Shown here: positions 9,268 through 18,588 of the stretch, piece after piece | Layout of the letters: each line of letters opens with the position of its first letter | How positions within the stretch are numbered: position 1 is the first letter of the stretch | NCBI GenBank assembly: GCA_030832085.1 | Contig: JAURJU010000050.1 | Coordinates: 341,786-405,785, forward strand | Length of the DNA stretch: 64,000 nt | Source: Chitinophagales bacterium | GTDB taxonomy: Bacteria; Bacteroidota; Bacteroidia; Chitinophagales; Chitinophagaceae | Direction: 5' to 3' | Notes under the pieces: generated by a model | Databases searched by the model: none | What the model was told of the DNA's origin: nothing | The model's input: only the letters and a program-made list of their open reading frames with translations | Made by a program: the position numbers and the translations under genes

Positions 9268-10149
9268 TCATTTCCCCTTACTGGCTACTTCCTTGAAAAA
9301 ATTCCAGGCATGCAGATGGACATTGATGTCGCCGGGATAATCGTGTTTGCCACCAATGACTTTCAGCAGCTTAACTTCTTTTTTTCCTCCACTATAACTG
9401 TATTCCTCAATGCGCTTACCGTCATTTGGATCCAGGTCAGGAAGTTCTTTTTTATTGGGGTTTCCGCTATACCCCGCCAAATCAGCCCAATATTGCAATG
9501 TCCTTTCAGAAGAGCGCACATGACCGAAGTTTCCACTGCCCAGGATAACTTCTCCTCCATTGTATGGGTTGGTCTTGTCCTCGGTGCCATTGACAATCAT
9601 CACATGCACCGGCCGTTTCATCTCAATGCAATCCAGGTTGTTGGTGTCGGGAAGATTGGCAACAATGGCAGTGATGGCCTTGAATGCAGAAGGCATGGTC
9701 ATTGCAAGTTTAAAGGCCATATGCCCTCCACCAGAAGTGCCAACAGCATAAACCTTTTCGCGGTCAATGCCGTATTTTTTGGAAAAATAATTGATCATCC
9801 CCTGAAAAAATTCCTGTTCGTTGATGTCCAATGCATTGGCTTCTGCTGTTGATTTTTTTCTACATTCATTCCAGAAATTTTTATACCCGGAAGGAAAAAC
9901 TGCAATCATTTTTTCCTGATCAGCTATGCCGTCAAACTCGGGTACACGCTTCATCATTGCCGGACCATTTCCACCAGATCCATGCAATACAAACACCAGG
10001 CTGTAGCCTTTTGATCTTGTTGTAGGCTTCCTGAAATGAAAACTCCTGTAATGGCCTTCCACGTTGATGGAATCAGCTGCAACAGCAGCATCCTGTGAAA
10101 AAGATGTTGTTGTCAAAAGCACCAGAAAAGAAAAAAGAAAAAAACGCAT
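9268..10149 (-). CDS. Secreted CE1/PHB-depolymerase-like esterase
   Basis: This 293-residue protein has a signal peptide (1-18). The oxyanion region is HGSGGNG at 56-62, the nucleophile elbow GTSGGG at 137-142 (Ser139), the candidate acid is in NGTEDKTNPYNGG, and His269 is in GGKHDYPG. The order and spacing are those of the esterase_PHB/feruloyl-esterase (CE1) group, which removes ester-linked groups from polysaccharides. It lies upstream of susC on the same strand and downstream of the PL20-like gene (30-base gap), so it should serve the same glycan. A role in polyhydroxybutyrate breakdown is unlikely for a periplasmic protein in this setting. Confidence 0.78.
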   Translation of the reverse strand: MRFFLFSFLVLLTTTSFSQDAAVAADSINVEGHYRSFHFRKPTTRSKGYSLVFVLHGSGGNGPAMMKRVPEFDGIADQEKMIAVFPSGYKNFWNECRKKSTAEANALDINEQEFFQGMINYFSKKYGIDREKVYAVGTSGGGHMAFKLAMTMPSAFKAITAIVANLPDTNNLDCIEMKRPVHVMIVNGTEDKTNPYNGGEVILGSGNFGHVRSSERTLQYWADLAGYSGNPNKKELPDLDPNDGKRIEEYSYSGGKKEVKLLKVIGGKHDYPGDINVHLHAWNFFKEVASKGK

Positions 10150-10179
10150 GCGATTTATTTTATTGGGATTTTTCTACAG

Positions 10180-11199
10180 CTATTTTTTCCACAGCTTGAA
10201 ATCGTCCCAATACATGTTGAGTGATTTTCCTTGCTGTTTCAAATATGCAATCAACTCTTTTGATGTGTACATTTTCATGGGATTGAAATGGGTTACACCA
10301 TCAGGAGCTGTATCCTTTGAATTGTGGGTGACATTGGTAACATTAAAGATTATCTCCTTGGTTCCGCCATCGGCTTGAATGGTCATGTAGAACCTTCCAT
10401 TCTTGGCATCTCCTTCCTTGAAATAATATTCCATGGTAAACCATTTCCCTATCGGCACCGCTGTCTTGGCGCCACTTTCAGACCACAATGTGGTGTACAC
10501 CTGGCTGCCATCAGGGTTCAGGAGACAATCTTGTGCATCCAGGATAAAATGAAGGTCATCCTCTGTGGGGATGAGTTTTCCAATCCCCAAGGTCAGCCGA
10601 TAACGATTCGGCACAGTCTGGCTCCAGGTGATGTTGTTCCAGATCTCTACAATGGTAAGCCATTTGATGGTATTGGGATATTTTCTCAGGAGGCTGAACT
10701 CATCTGGAAGAAAAATGCGAACAGATTGATAATATTCCTTGTATCCACCTTTGATGTCATAGAATTCATATTGCACCCTGGCCTTGACATCACCACCGGT
10801 CTCTGTCCATGAATCATTGATACCATAATGCAAAACCTTGTTGGAGGAATTGACGGGATCTGCTGAAATTTTGGCAAATCGCTTGGAAAGATCTCCCCCA
10901 TTGTAATTGAAATAAGGCCGCGTCCCCAATACATTCCCCTCCAAGGCATCCCAGTCATTGCTGGATCCCAGCAGTGCGTCTTTCCCAGTAATCCTGTCTG
11001 TCGTTGCATTGATGGGAACAACAGCACAAGGCGGTTCAAAGTTGGATTGAAAAACCAAAGAACCCTTGAGTGTGGCGGGATCAATCAATCCTGAACCTGC
11101 TGAAGGATCGATAACAGGTGTTTTGGACGAATGCTTCTTGCAACCATCCATTGAAAACATCAGGACAGCATAGATGAAGCACAAAGAAAATGATCTCAT
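10180..11199 (-). CDS. Lipoprotein with a PL20/heparin-lyase-I-like jelly-roll domain
   Basis: A 339-residue lipoprotein with the lipobox ending at Cys20 (SMDGCKK). From about residue 45 it looks like a concanavalin-type jelly roll of the polysaccharide-lyase family known from glucuronan lyase and heparin lyase I. The region KGGYKEYYQSVRIFLPDEF (about 145-165) and the C-terminal KSLNMYWDDFKLWKK fit that fold. These enzymes cut uronic-acid polymers by beta-elimination at the cell surface. The gene is followed by the esterase and preceded by the FAH-like gene on the same strand. I could not identify the catalytic residues, so a non-catalytic glycan-binding role is possible. Confidence 0.5.
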   Translation of the reverse strand: MRSFSLCFIYAVLMFSMDGCKKHSSKTPVIDPSAGSGLIDPATLKGSLVFQSNFEPPCAVVPINATTDRITGKDALLGSSNDWDALEGNVLGTRPYFNYNGGDLSKRFAKISADPVNSSNKVLHYGINDSWTETGGDVKARVQYEFYDIKGGYKEYYQSVRIFLPDEFSLLRKYPNTIKWLTIVEIWNNITWSQTVPNRYRLTLGIGKLIPTEDDLHFILDAQDCLLNPDGSQVYTTLWSESGAKTAVPIGKWFTMEYYFKEGDAKNGRFYMTIQADGGTKEIIFNVTNVTHNSKDTAPDGVTHFNPMKMYTSKELIAYLKQQGKSLNMYWDDFKLWKK

Positions 11200-11235
11200 C
11201 TTTTGAACACGATTAAGGCGAAAAGGTAAGAAAAA

Positions 11236-12075
11236 CTATTGTTTGATTGCAACCTTGTTCCGCAAACTTCCAATACCATCAATAGAAATGTTGACAAAAT
11301 CACCGGCCGCCAGGGTAAACGCATTGGGCGGTACCAAACAGGTACCCGTCATGAGGTAAACTCCCTGAGGGAAATCCATCTCCATGAACAGGTAGCTGAT
11401 CAGTTCTTCGTGTTTTCTTTTCATTTGGTTGATAGAGATGCTGCCATTGAAAACAATTTTCCCACTTCTCTCTATGGTCATGTGGATGCAGGTATCTGCA
11501 TCGATGGGCTTTGAGGTTACCAACAGGCATGGACCGATGGCAGCAGATCGTTCGTAACATTTTGCTTGTGGAAGGTACAATGGATTCTCGCCCTCAATGT
11601 CGCGGGAACTCATGTCGTTGCCAATGGTGTAGCCAACAATCTTTCCACTGGCATTTGCAAAAAGGGTAAGCTCCGGTTCAGGAACATTCCAATGGGAATC
11701 TCGGCGTATCAGGACTTCTTCACCAGGACCAGCACACCTTTCAGCCGTTGACTTGAAAAATAGTTCAGGCCTTTGTGCCTCATATACCTTGGCATAAAAG
11801 TCTGCGCCACCGCTTTCTTTGGCCTCATCCATCCTCGCCTCCTTGCTCCGCAGATAGGTCACACCGGCTGCCCAGATTTCCTGCTTACCAACAGGAGCCC
11901 GGAGTTGAAAGGAATCCATGTTTTGTTCAACTGGCATGTGAGAGGAAGCATGAGCAGCAAGAAATCCATAAAGATCTTCCCTGTTGATCAATGTATTCCA
12001 ATCCTGGTTTTCCAAGTTGAAGATTGTATCAGCGGTTTGCAGTACAACTGTATCTTTTGTTTTGAATAGTTTCAT
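11236..12075 (-). CDS. Fumarylacetoacetate-hydrolase-fold protein, likely 2-keto-3-deoxy sugar-acid dehydratase
   Basis: A 279-residue cytoplasmic protein with no signal peptide. The metal-binding E-x-E is Glu133/Glu135 in VPEPELTL, followed by GNDMSSRDIEG with Asp154 and Lys172, all hallmarks of the FAH superfamily. Family members include 2-keto-3-deoxy-arabinonate dehydratase and acylpyruvate hydrolases. Next to uronate-polymer lyases the most economical role is in breakdown of a 2-keto-3-deoxy acid made from unsaturated uronates; this is inference. It is the first gene of the minus-strand run that leads to susC, with a 170-base gap upstream that separates it from the PL8 gene. KdgK and KdgA are not in the window. 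Confidence 0.75.
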   Translation of the reverse strand: MKLFKTKDTVVLQTADTIFNLENQDWNTLINREDLYGFLAAHASSHMPVEQNMDSFQLRAPVGKQEIWAAGVTYLRSKEARMDEAKESGGADFYAKVYEAQRPELFFKSTAERCAGPGEEVLIRRDSHWNVPEPELTLFANASGKIVGYTIGNDMSSRDIEGENPLYLPQAKCYERSAAIGPCLLVTSKPIDADTCIHMTIERSGKIVFNGSISINQMKRKHEELISYLFMEMDFPQGVYLMTGTCLVPPNAFTLAAGDFVNISIDGIGSLRNKVAIKQ

Positions 12076-12245
12076 CGTTTACCAATATAACCTTAATCTA
12101 AGATTTATTTTTCTTTCGTTGGCAATGCCCCATGCAAATAGGATATTATTTCTAACGGTGTCCGAAGGCGCTGCGCTCATAAACGCTTAAACCTGCTGGC
12201 CTGCTCAGTTTTTTCATGCACTACCAAATCAATATCGAATGATGT

Positions 12246-14402
12246 TTAAAAATCAAGGGTAACGCTTTTTCCTACGTATACGCCTTGGGGGAGATCTATC
12301 AACATCAGGGTTCGTTGATGCAGCTGGTCTGGTAAACAGACCAGTCCCGCTTTTTTTGAGGCATAAATTCCAGAAACCGAGATGGTCATCCGGCGCAACT
12401 GTCTTGACGGATCAGACAAACTCAATGCTTTGATTCGACCACCCTGCAATTTTAGCATGGCCATCCCTTGGCTGTCCATCCTCAATGAAAAAGTTGGGCT
12501 GATGTTCAGCTCACCGGATTGGTAAAAGGCTGCCTGAAGGATATTGAGCTGCTCGTGCATTACTGCCTGTATGGTATCGGTATTGGACAAAATCCTGATG
12601 TGGCGGTTGTTCTGGCTGGATGTTTGCAGTTCCGTTGCATCAACATCAGGAACAACAATGTATTCATACGCAGCTTTTGTTGGTCGTGGCCCATGGTCAA
12701 ACCATAATTTAAAGACCTGCTCATTGACAGGTTCTTTGCTGATGTTCTTTTGATCGGTGATGGATGCCCATGTTCCGGTTTCCTGCTGATTGGAGACCTT
12801 AACGGTCGCCGGTCTTGGAAAGATATAACCCACCCTGTCATGGTGCACCCATTTTACATTTTCGGCCACGCGATTTCCCACTTCAAGGATTTTTGTATTG
12901 CCCTGCTGCTGAATAGCAACATCACCTTTCAGCAAAACCTGGTTGATCGTGGTCGCAACAGGAAGTTTGCTTTCTGAACGGATATCTGTGCCAAGGCAAG
13001 CATATTCCTTATCAAAAAAGAACCATGATTTTTTGGCTTCCACCATATCATGCGGACTTTTGAAATCAAATACCACAGCCCCATACAGGTCATCGGTTAC
13101 AGCGCCAACAAATCGTGTAAGTCCTTTCTTTTGAATATCATCCGGACCATGCAACTTGGGCTTCTGCAATACTGTTGTACCAGAAACTTTTTGCCAGTCA
13201 TACACAGGCCAGATATTATGGTATTCATTGCCTTTCAATACAAGATAATTCGATCCATCCGCACGGTGGTGTGTGGTTTTTCCCGGACCATTGTAGGGCA
13301 TTTCCATGTTTGCGTTCCTCGTTGAAAACATCCTCACTGTTGTATAAAAATTCGGGCGCTGGAAAACAAAATGTTCTGTTTGCCAGAAAAATTTAGCAAA
13401 TGACCTGGTGGGTTTTGCCGTCCCTTTTCTGAGGCGGATCAATTCTTCCAACTCTGCTTTTCTGTAATCTGTGCCTACCAGCAGACGTTCTATTTCCAGC
13501 GTACCACGGGGTTGAAAGTTCTGCTTGCTGGTGCTGTCCCTGTTCTTGACACTCACATCCTCATAGATGCCATAGACCAATTGCTTGGTGATGCCATCAA
13601 TATAGTAATCCACCAACTGGTTGATCTTTTCTTTTGAAAACTGGTACTTGGTTCCATGCACATAAACCAGCCATTCGCCAAACGCATTCGCATATTTACC
13701 ATAACCATAAGAGGTTGTATTGTTCACCCGATCGATGCGGTGGTGAAAACTATAATCGTGTTGTATGCCTCTTTCTCCAGTAGAAAATTTTATCTCCCCT
13801 TCAATAATTTTAATCACCTTTTCGAATTCAGCATCATTTTCCCTAAACAGCATGTTCTTTGCAAGAATGCCAGCAATCACAATCCTGTCACCACTCGGGC
13901 GAGCACCGGATGCCCCCATGTTGGCCCTGCCGATGATGGGCTGTAAACCTTCAACCAGTGCTTTTGGAAGATCATTCCCTATCACCAACATCATGTTGAT
14001 CAAGATGGTTGGGACAGTGATCTGGCTGTCATGCCAATTGTCGCCAATAAAATCATTCTTTACCCAAAATGTCAGGCCCTTTTCAATGGTCTCCAGCAAT
14101 TGTTTTGAATGATAAAATTTGGACGTTTTCGATTGATACACGCGGGCCAGGTAAAGAAGGTCACTGATGTGCCGCTGCTGCGGGAAACCGGCAATGTTGC
14201 TCAAATCAGCATAGTCAATGCCAGGGAAACTGCCGTCCTCCTTCATTTTGGCAGAAATGGTTTCCACCTGGGCGTCAGCAACCGTATTGGTAAACAGTTC
14301 TGCAATCACCCTTTGCCTGATGACTGCAATATCATTGGTCTGGCCAATGGCTAGGCTGGTCATGAACATCAGGAAAGCTAGAATTAATGTTGGTCTATGC
14401 AT
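12246..14402 (-). CDS. Polysaccharide lyase family 8 (chondroitin AC/hyaluronate/xanthan lyase type)
   Basis: The protein has 718 residues: a signal peptide (1-20), an all-alpha toroid, then a beta-sandwich from about residue 360. In the toroid NWHDSQITVPTILINMML carries the conserved Asn. The block IQHDYSFHHRIDRVNNTTSYGYGKY has the His and Tyr of the PL8 active site, and QPRGTLEIERLL has the Arg pair region. PL8 enzymes cleave uronic-acid-containing chains by beta-elimination and leave delta-4,5-unsaturated uronate, the substrate of the GH88 gene at 20187. The gene is divergent from arsC across a 93-base gap. Exact specificity cannot be read; chondroitin or hyaluronan-like chains suit the sulfatases and GH20 nearby. 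Confidence 0.85.
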   Translation of the reverse strand: MHRPTLILAFLMFMTSLAIGQTNDIAVIRQRVIAELFTNTVADAQVETISAKMKEDGSFPGIDYADLSNIAGFPQQRHISDLLYLARVYQSKTSKFYHSKQLLETIEKGLTFWVKNDFIGDNWHDSQITVPTILINMMLVIGNDLPKALVEGLQPIIGRANMGASGARPSGDRIVIAGILAKNMLFRENDAEFEKVIKIIEGEIKFSTGERGIQHDYSFHHRIDRVNNTTSYGYGKYANAFGEWLVYVHGTKYQFSKEKINQLVDYYIDGITKQLVYGIYEDVSVKNRDSTSKQNFQPRGTLEIERLLVGTDYRKAELEELIRLRKGTAKPTRSFAKFFWQTEHFVFQRPNFYTTVRMFSTRNANMEMPYNGPGKTTHHRADGSNYLVLKGNEYHNIWPVYDWQKVSGTTVLQKPKLHGPDDIQKKGLTRFVGAVTDDLYGAVVFDFKSPHDMVEAKKSWFFFDKEYACLGTDIRSESKLPVATTINQVLLKGDVAIQQQGNTKILEVGNRVAENVKWVHHDRVGYIFPRPATVKVSNQQETGTWASITDQKNISKEPVNEQVFKLWFDHGPRPTKAAYEYIVVPDVDATELQTSSQNNRHIRILSNTDTIQAVMHEQLNILQAAFYQSGELNISPTFSLRMDSQGMAMLKLQGGRIKALSLSDPSRQLRRMTISVSGIYASKKAGLVCLPDQLHQRTLMLIDLPQGVYVGKSVTLDF

Positions 14403-14495
14403 GGAATTGAATTAATGATTCATTTGAGAGATTCACTTGAAGATAACAAAATTTAAGATGCCTGTTTGGCCTAACTTTAACCTTGAATATAACAC

Positions 14496-14909
14496 ATGAA
14501 AAAAATACTTGTTTTGTGCACAGGCAACAGTTGCAGAAGTCAAATTGCCCATGGATACCTTGAAGCAATGACCATTGGAAAGGCAGTGATCTATTCGGCC
14601 GGCGTTGAAACCCATGGTGTGAATCCAAGGGCCATTGCCACCATGAAAGAGGATGGCATTGACATTTCAAATAATACATCCAACAATGTGTTGGAATACC
14701 AAGACATTTCCATGGACTTTGTGATCACTGTTTGCGACAATGCAAAAGAACGGTGTCCTTACTTTCCTTCCGGTGCAAAAATGTTCCACTACAATTTTCC
14801 TGACCCCGCTAAAGCATCAGGAACAGAAGAGGAAATCATGGCTCAGTTCAGGAAAGTCAGGGGAATGATCAAACAATATTGTGCAGATTTTGTGAAGGAG
14901 AACTTCTGA
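14496..14909 (+). CDS. arsC: Arsenate reductase of the low-molecular-weight phosphatase fold (thioredoxin-type ArsC)
   Basis: A 137-residue cytoplasmic protein with the CX5R loop LCTGNSCRS at its N-terminus and a second cysteine pair in VCDNAKERCPYFP, the arrangement of thioredoxin-coupled arsenate reductases. The later FPDPAKASG is the general-acid DP motif. It reduces arsenate to arsenite. It stands alone, with no arsB, acr3 or arsR beside it, and lies on the plus strand 43 bases before a sulfatase inside a glycan locus. A protein-tyrosine-phosphatase role is the alternative, but the extra cysteines favour ArsC. Confidence 0.87.
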   Translation: MKKILVLCTGNSCRSQIAHGYLEAMTIGKAVIYSAGVETHGVNPRAIATMKEDGIDISNNTSNNVLEYQDISMDFVITVCDNAKERCPYFPSGAKMFHYNFPDPAKASGTEEEIMAQFRKVRGMIKQYCADFVKENF

Positions 14910-14952
14910 TGTTGGGTAGAAACCAAAAACTGGAATTGGTTATATTTATTGA

Positions 14953-16305
14953 ATGAAGTCATTCCTGGGTTTTGTTTTTCAACTTGTTTTCATTTTGCCT
15001 TTCACCGGGTTTTCACAATCAAGTATTGGAGAAAAACCCAATATCATATTCATCCTTGCGGATGATTTGGGATATGGAGACCTATCTGTAACTGGTGGAA
15101 CAGATGTCAAGACCCCTAACATTGATGCACTGGCGGCAAAAGGCATGTTGCTCAAAAACTTCTATGCCAATTCAACTGTTTGCTCTCCCAGCAGGGCGGC
15201 ATTGCTCACAGGAAAATACCCCGATATGGTTGGGGTTCCAGGTGTCATCAGGCAACATGAAAAAGATTCCTGGGGCTACATGAAAGAAGATGCAATTCTC
15301 TTACCCACTGTCTTGAAAAAATCAGGCTACCAAACGGCCATCATCGGCAAATGGCACCTGGGATTTGAAAAGCCCAATATCCCTAACCACAAAGGGTTTG
15401 ATCATTTCAAGGGATTTTTGGGCGACATGATGGACGATTATTATACACACCGCAGGGATGGAGTGAACTGGATGCGGCTGAATGAAAAAGAGATTGATCC
15501 GAAAGGACATGCCACAGACCTGTTTACCGCATGGGCAATGGACTATGTGGTTGAAAAAAGCAAATCCACATCACCTTTCTTTTTGTACCTGGCATACAAC
15601 GCACCGCATTTCCCCATTCAACCTCCTGCAGCGTTTCTTGAAAAAGTAAAACAACGTGAACCTGATGCGACCGAATTAAGGGCTAAAAACATTGCACTTG
15701 TCGAACACCTTGATGCCTCAATTGGTAAACTGATGGCAGCATTAGAAGCATCAAGCCAAATCAACAATACCATCATTGTGTTCTCCTCAGACAATGGTGG
15801 ATCCCTTCCTCATGGCCAGAGCAACGGAACGCTCAATGGAGGAAAACAGGACATGCTGGAAGGTGGTATAAAAGTTCCCGCCATCGTTTTCTGGAAGAAT
15901 AAGGTTCCCGCAGGTACTGTATCAGACCAAATGGGATTGTTGATGGACTTCTTCCCAACACTGGCAGACATTGCAGGAGCAAGATTAGAGCACCAGGTCA
16001 ATGGGATCAACCTCTTGCCTGTATTGAAAGGTGCAGCGCCCATTGCAAAAGACAGAACAGTCTTTTGGATGAGAAGAGAAGGAGGTCAACACAATGGCCT
16101 GGCTTACTATGCAGCGCGAAAAGGCCAGCTTAAAATATTGCAGAACAATCCTTTTGAACCATTAAAAGCGTATGACATGGAAAAGGATCCGTTAGAAAAA
16201 AGCCCATTGAACACAAAAGAAAACAAGCAGCTCCAGGAACTGAAATCTGCGTTGCAAGAGCATATCAGGAGATCGGGAAAAATACCCTGGCAAAAACCAA
16301 ATTAG
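14953..16305 (+). CDS. Secreted Cys-type arylsulfatase family (S1) sulfatase
   Basis: The protein has 450 residues with a signal peptide (about 1-21, ending GFSQ). Metal ligands are in LADDLGYGD (36-44), the formylglycine site is CSPSR at 77-81, GKWHLG is at 132-137, and SSDNGG with Asp-Asn lies near residue 283. It removes sulfate esters (or N-sulfate) from oligosaccharides in the periplasm. Cys77 must be converted to formylglycine, and no maturase is in this window. The start is chosen because it gives the signal peptide. It ends only 5 bases from the end of the SGNH-sulfatase gene on the other strand, so the two converge without room for a terminator. Confidence 0.93.
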   Translation: MKSFLGFVFQLVFILPFTGFSQSSIGEKPNIIFILADDLGYGDLSVTGGTDVKTPNIDALAAKGMLLKNFYANSTVCSPSRAALLTGKYPDMVGVPGVIRQHEKDSWGYMKEDAILLPTVLKKSGYQTAIIGKWHLGFEKPNIPNHKGFDHFKGFLGDMMDDYYTHRRDGVNWMRLNEKEIDPKGHATDLFTAWAMDYVVEKSKSTSPFFLYLAYNAPHFPIQPPAAFLEKVKQREPDATELRAKNIALVEHLDASIGKLMAALEASSQINNTIIVFSSDNGGSLPHGQSNGTLNGGKQDMLEGGIKVPAIVFWKNKVPAGTVSDQMGLLMDFFPTLADIAGARLEHQVNGINLLPVLKGAAPIAKDRTVFWMRREGGQHNGLAYYAARKGQLKILQNNPFEPLKAYDMEKDPLEKSPLNTKENKQLQELKSALQEHIRRSGKIPWQKPN

Positions 16306-16310
16306 GTTAA

Positions 16311-18551
16311 CTATTCTACAACTTTGCTTTGCAGATAGCCAATGCGATGGGCAACCGCCATGATTTTTTGGTCCTTCTCCAATTGAATTGGTGCTGTATA
16401 CACTTCCCAGCGTTGTGGGACCACTCCATCGCTGCCCACCAGTTTATATGCAATGGAAGCCCCATCGGTAACGCATTTGATGGCAACAACATCGTTTGAC
16501 CTGACGAACAATGGATCAGCGGTCACAGGAGGCTTGTCTCCTCCATTCCACATTTGCTTGATCAATTGTTTTTCGGGAATGGCACCAAGGTCAGGAACAT
16601 CCTTCTGCCATTTGCTGAACACTTCCCTGAACCTGTTCAGTGTAACTGTGTATGCCGTATCCCTTGCGAGATCATTGAGCTGATAAGGATCGGCAAGTAC
16701 GTCATACAATTCCTCTGTTGTCCCCTTGGGTTCAAACCAACGCATTTGGGTAGCATTCAATTTGCCTGCATCCCGCAAACGGATGATATCACGCATAGAG
16801 GCCTGCTGTTTCCTGTAGGCAAGGTCCATGTAACGGGGAAGCTCAGGATGGAAATTATACACATACTGGTATCGACCATCATGAACAGAACGTACACGGT
16901 CATAATGACTATCAAGACGATCACTGGCAGCAAATACATAGGTATTCCTTCCTTTGCTGGCATAAGGGCCAAGAAAGGGCCTTCCCTGCATGTTAAGCGG
17001 GGGTTTGATGCCTGCGAGTGACAATACAGTTGGTGCATAATCGATGGAAGAAATCAAGCGTGAGTCTGTGGTTCCAGTAGCAGTTTTATGTTCTCCATTG
17101 TTGGGATATCTGATGATCAAGGGCACCCTCAATCCCCTATCGGTGATTTCCCGTTTGATGTAGGGCAGGCCATCCCCGTGATCCGCCCAAAACATGATGA
17201 TGGTATTTTCCAGCAATCCTGCAGTTTCCAGTTCCCTGATCTTTTCTCCCACCCAATCATCCATCTCAGAGATATTGGTATAAAACCTGGCAATGTCCAA
17301 CCTTACGGAATCAGTATCAGGATAGATGGGCGGCACCTTCACCAATCGGGGATCAACCCGCAGTGGGCGTTTGGCACGATCCCAGACCTGGCTTTCGTGT
17401 GTTGTGTTGCAATTGAAAACCGCAAAAAAGGGCTGGTCTTTTTCCCTGTTCTTGTAATGGGCCTTGTTGCTGTTTTCATCCCAAAATGTAGGACCTTCTT
17501 CAAACTGATAATCTGTTTTGGCATTGTTGGTGCAGTAATACCCTTCAGCGCGCAGGTACTCTCCAAGGTGTTTTACCCCGACAGGAAGAACAGCCGAATA
17601 ACTCTTGGGCAAGCCTGTCTGCTCGGGATAAGTATTGTTCAAGACACGCATGTTATGCCCGCCGTTGCTGGTCTGCATCCTTCCTGTGATGATTGCATTT
17701 CTGCTGGGTGCACAAACACCCGCAGCAGTAAACACATTGGTGTATTTGGTTCCTTCTTTGGCCAGCCGGTCGATGTTGGGCGTTGGCACCGTCATGTCGC
17801 CATAGCAGCCCAAGCGCGGGCTCATGTCTTCGGTGCTCAGCCAAATGATATTGGGTCTTTTGATGGCAGCAACAGGCTTCTTCGCAGGAATCTTTGTTTT
17901 AACCAGATATGGCTCCATCACTTTTTTCCAGATGATATAGCCCTTGGCATTCATGTGCAGCCGATCGCTCACAAACAGCTCTTCCATGAAACTACCGTCA
18001 GGATTCAACATGGGGCTGAACACATCAATGAATTCCGTATTGTAAGATGCCTTGCAAAAGGCACTGATCAGTTTGTTGGTCTCTTTCACGGTGGCAAGAA
18101 AATCAACCCTTACCGGACTAGGCTTCAAGGATACAAAAGCAATAGGCACCTGTGGATAGCGTGACCTTATCAAAGCATGCAATCGTTTGAACCTGTTCAA
18201 CACCGTGTCTGCCGTGATGGATTTGGAAGATGCGACATCATTCTCTCCACAATAAATGATGATCTGGGCCGGATGGTAGGGAAAGATAATCTGCTCTGCA
18301 TAGTCAATCAGGTGAGGCAATGAGGATCCGCCAAAAGCCCTGTTGAGAATCGTCTTATCAGGAAAATAATCCCCGACATCCTTCCACTTGGTAAAGGATG
18401 AACTTCCGATCAGCAGGATGGCACCCTCAGGGGGCTTGTTGATCGAGTCTTGTTTGGCAAAGGCCCTGACTTCATTGATGAATGGTTGGGCCGATGCGGA
18501 CATCATTGACATGAGAACCGCATACAACAAAAACAATTTTTTACTCAACAT
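16311..18551 (-). CDS. Two-domain secreted enzyme: SGNH/GDSL hydrolase fused to a Cys-type sulfatase
   Basis: The start at 18551 (MLSKKLFLLYAVL, signal peptide to about 22) gives 746 residues; the frame is open 95 codons further upstream, but that part is the overlap with GH20 and lacks protein-like character. The first domain (about 40-215) has the SGNH blocks: GSS at 49-51, GEND at 102-105 and DRLH at 196-199. The second (about 230-746) is an S1 sulfatase with the formylglycine site CAPSR at 280-284. CAPSRNAIITG resembles heparan N-sulfatase-like (S1_8) enzymes. The fusion suggests an ester (acetyl) and a sulfate removed from the same unit. It lies 37 bases after GH20 in the operon. Confidence 0.88.
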   Translation of the reverse strand: MLSKKLFLLYAVLMSMMSASAQPFINEVRAFAKQDSINKPPEGAILLIGSSSFTKWKDVGDYFPDKTILNRAFGGSSLPHLIDYAEQIIFPYHPAQIIIYCGENDVASSKSITADTVLNRFKRLHALIRSRYPQVPIAFVSLKPSPVRVDFLATVKETNKLISAFCKASYNTEFIDVFSPMLNPDGSFMEELFVSDRLHMNAKGYIIWKKVMEPYLVKTKIPAKKPVAAIKRPNIIWLSTEDMSPRLGCYGDMTVPTPNIDRLAKEGTKYTNVFTAAGVCAPSRNAIITGRMQTSNGGHNMRVLNNTYPEQTGLPKSYSAVLPVGVKHLGEYLRAEGYYCTNNAKTDYQFEEGPTFWDENSNKAHYKNREKDQPFFAVFNCNTTHESQVWDRAKRPLRVDPRLVKVPPIYPDTDSVRLDIARFYTNISEMDDWVGEKIRELETAGLLENTIIMFWADHGDGLPYIKREITDRGLRVPLIIRYPNNGEHKTATGTTDSRLISSIDYAPTVLSLAGIKPPLNMQGRPFLGPYASKGRNTYVFAASDRLDSHYDRVRSVHDGRYQYVYNFHPELPRYMDLAYRKQQASMRDIIRLRDAGKLNATQMRWFEPKGTTEELYDVLADPYQLNDLARDTAYTVTLNRFREVFSKWQKDVPDLGAIPEKQLIKQMWNGGDKPPVTADPLFVRSNDVVAIKCVTDGASIAYKLVGSDGVVPQRWEVYTAPIQLEKDQKIMAVAHRIGYLQSKVVE

Positions 18552-18588
18552 GGTAATTTGCTTTAGAAAAACGTCCTTTAAGGTACGC

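Noticed and set aside
17088..18164. A 358-codon plus-strand open frame opposite the SGNH-sulfatase gene
   Set aside because: It lies wholly inside the minus-strand gene, which has full SGNH and sulfatase motifs. The plus-strand translation has no domain, signal or start context and reads as a shadow.
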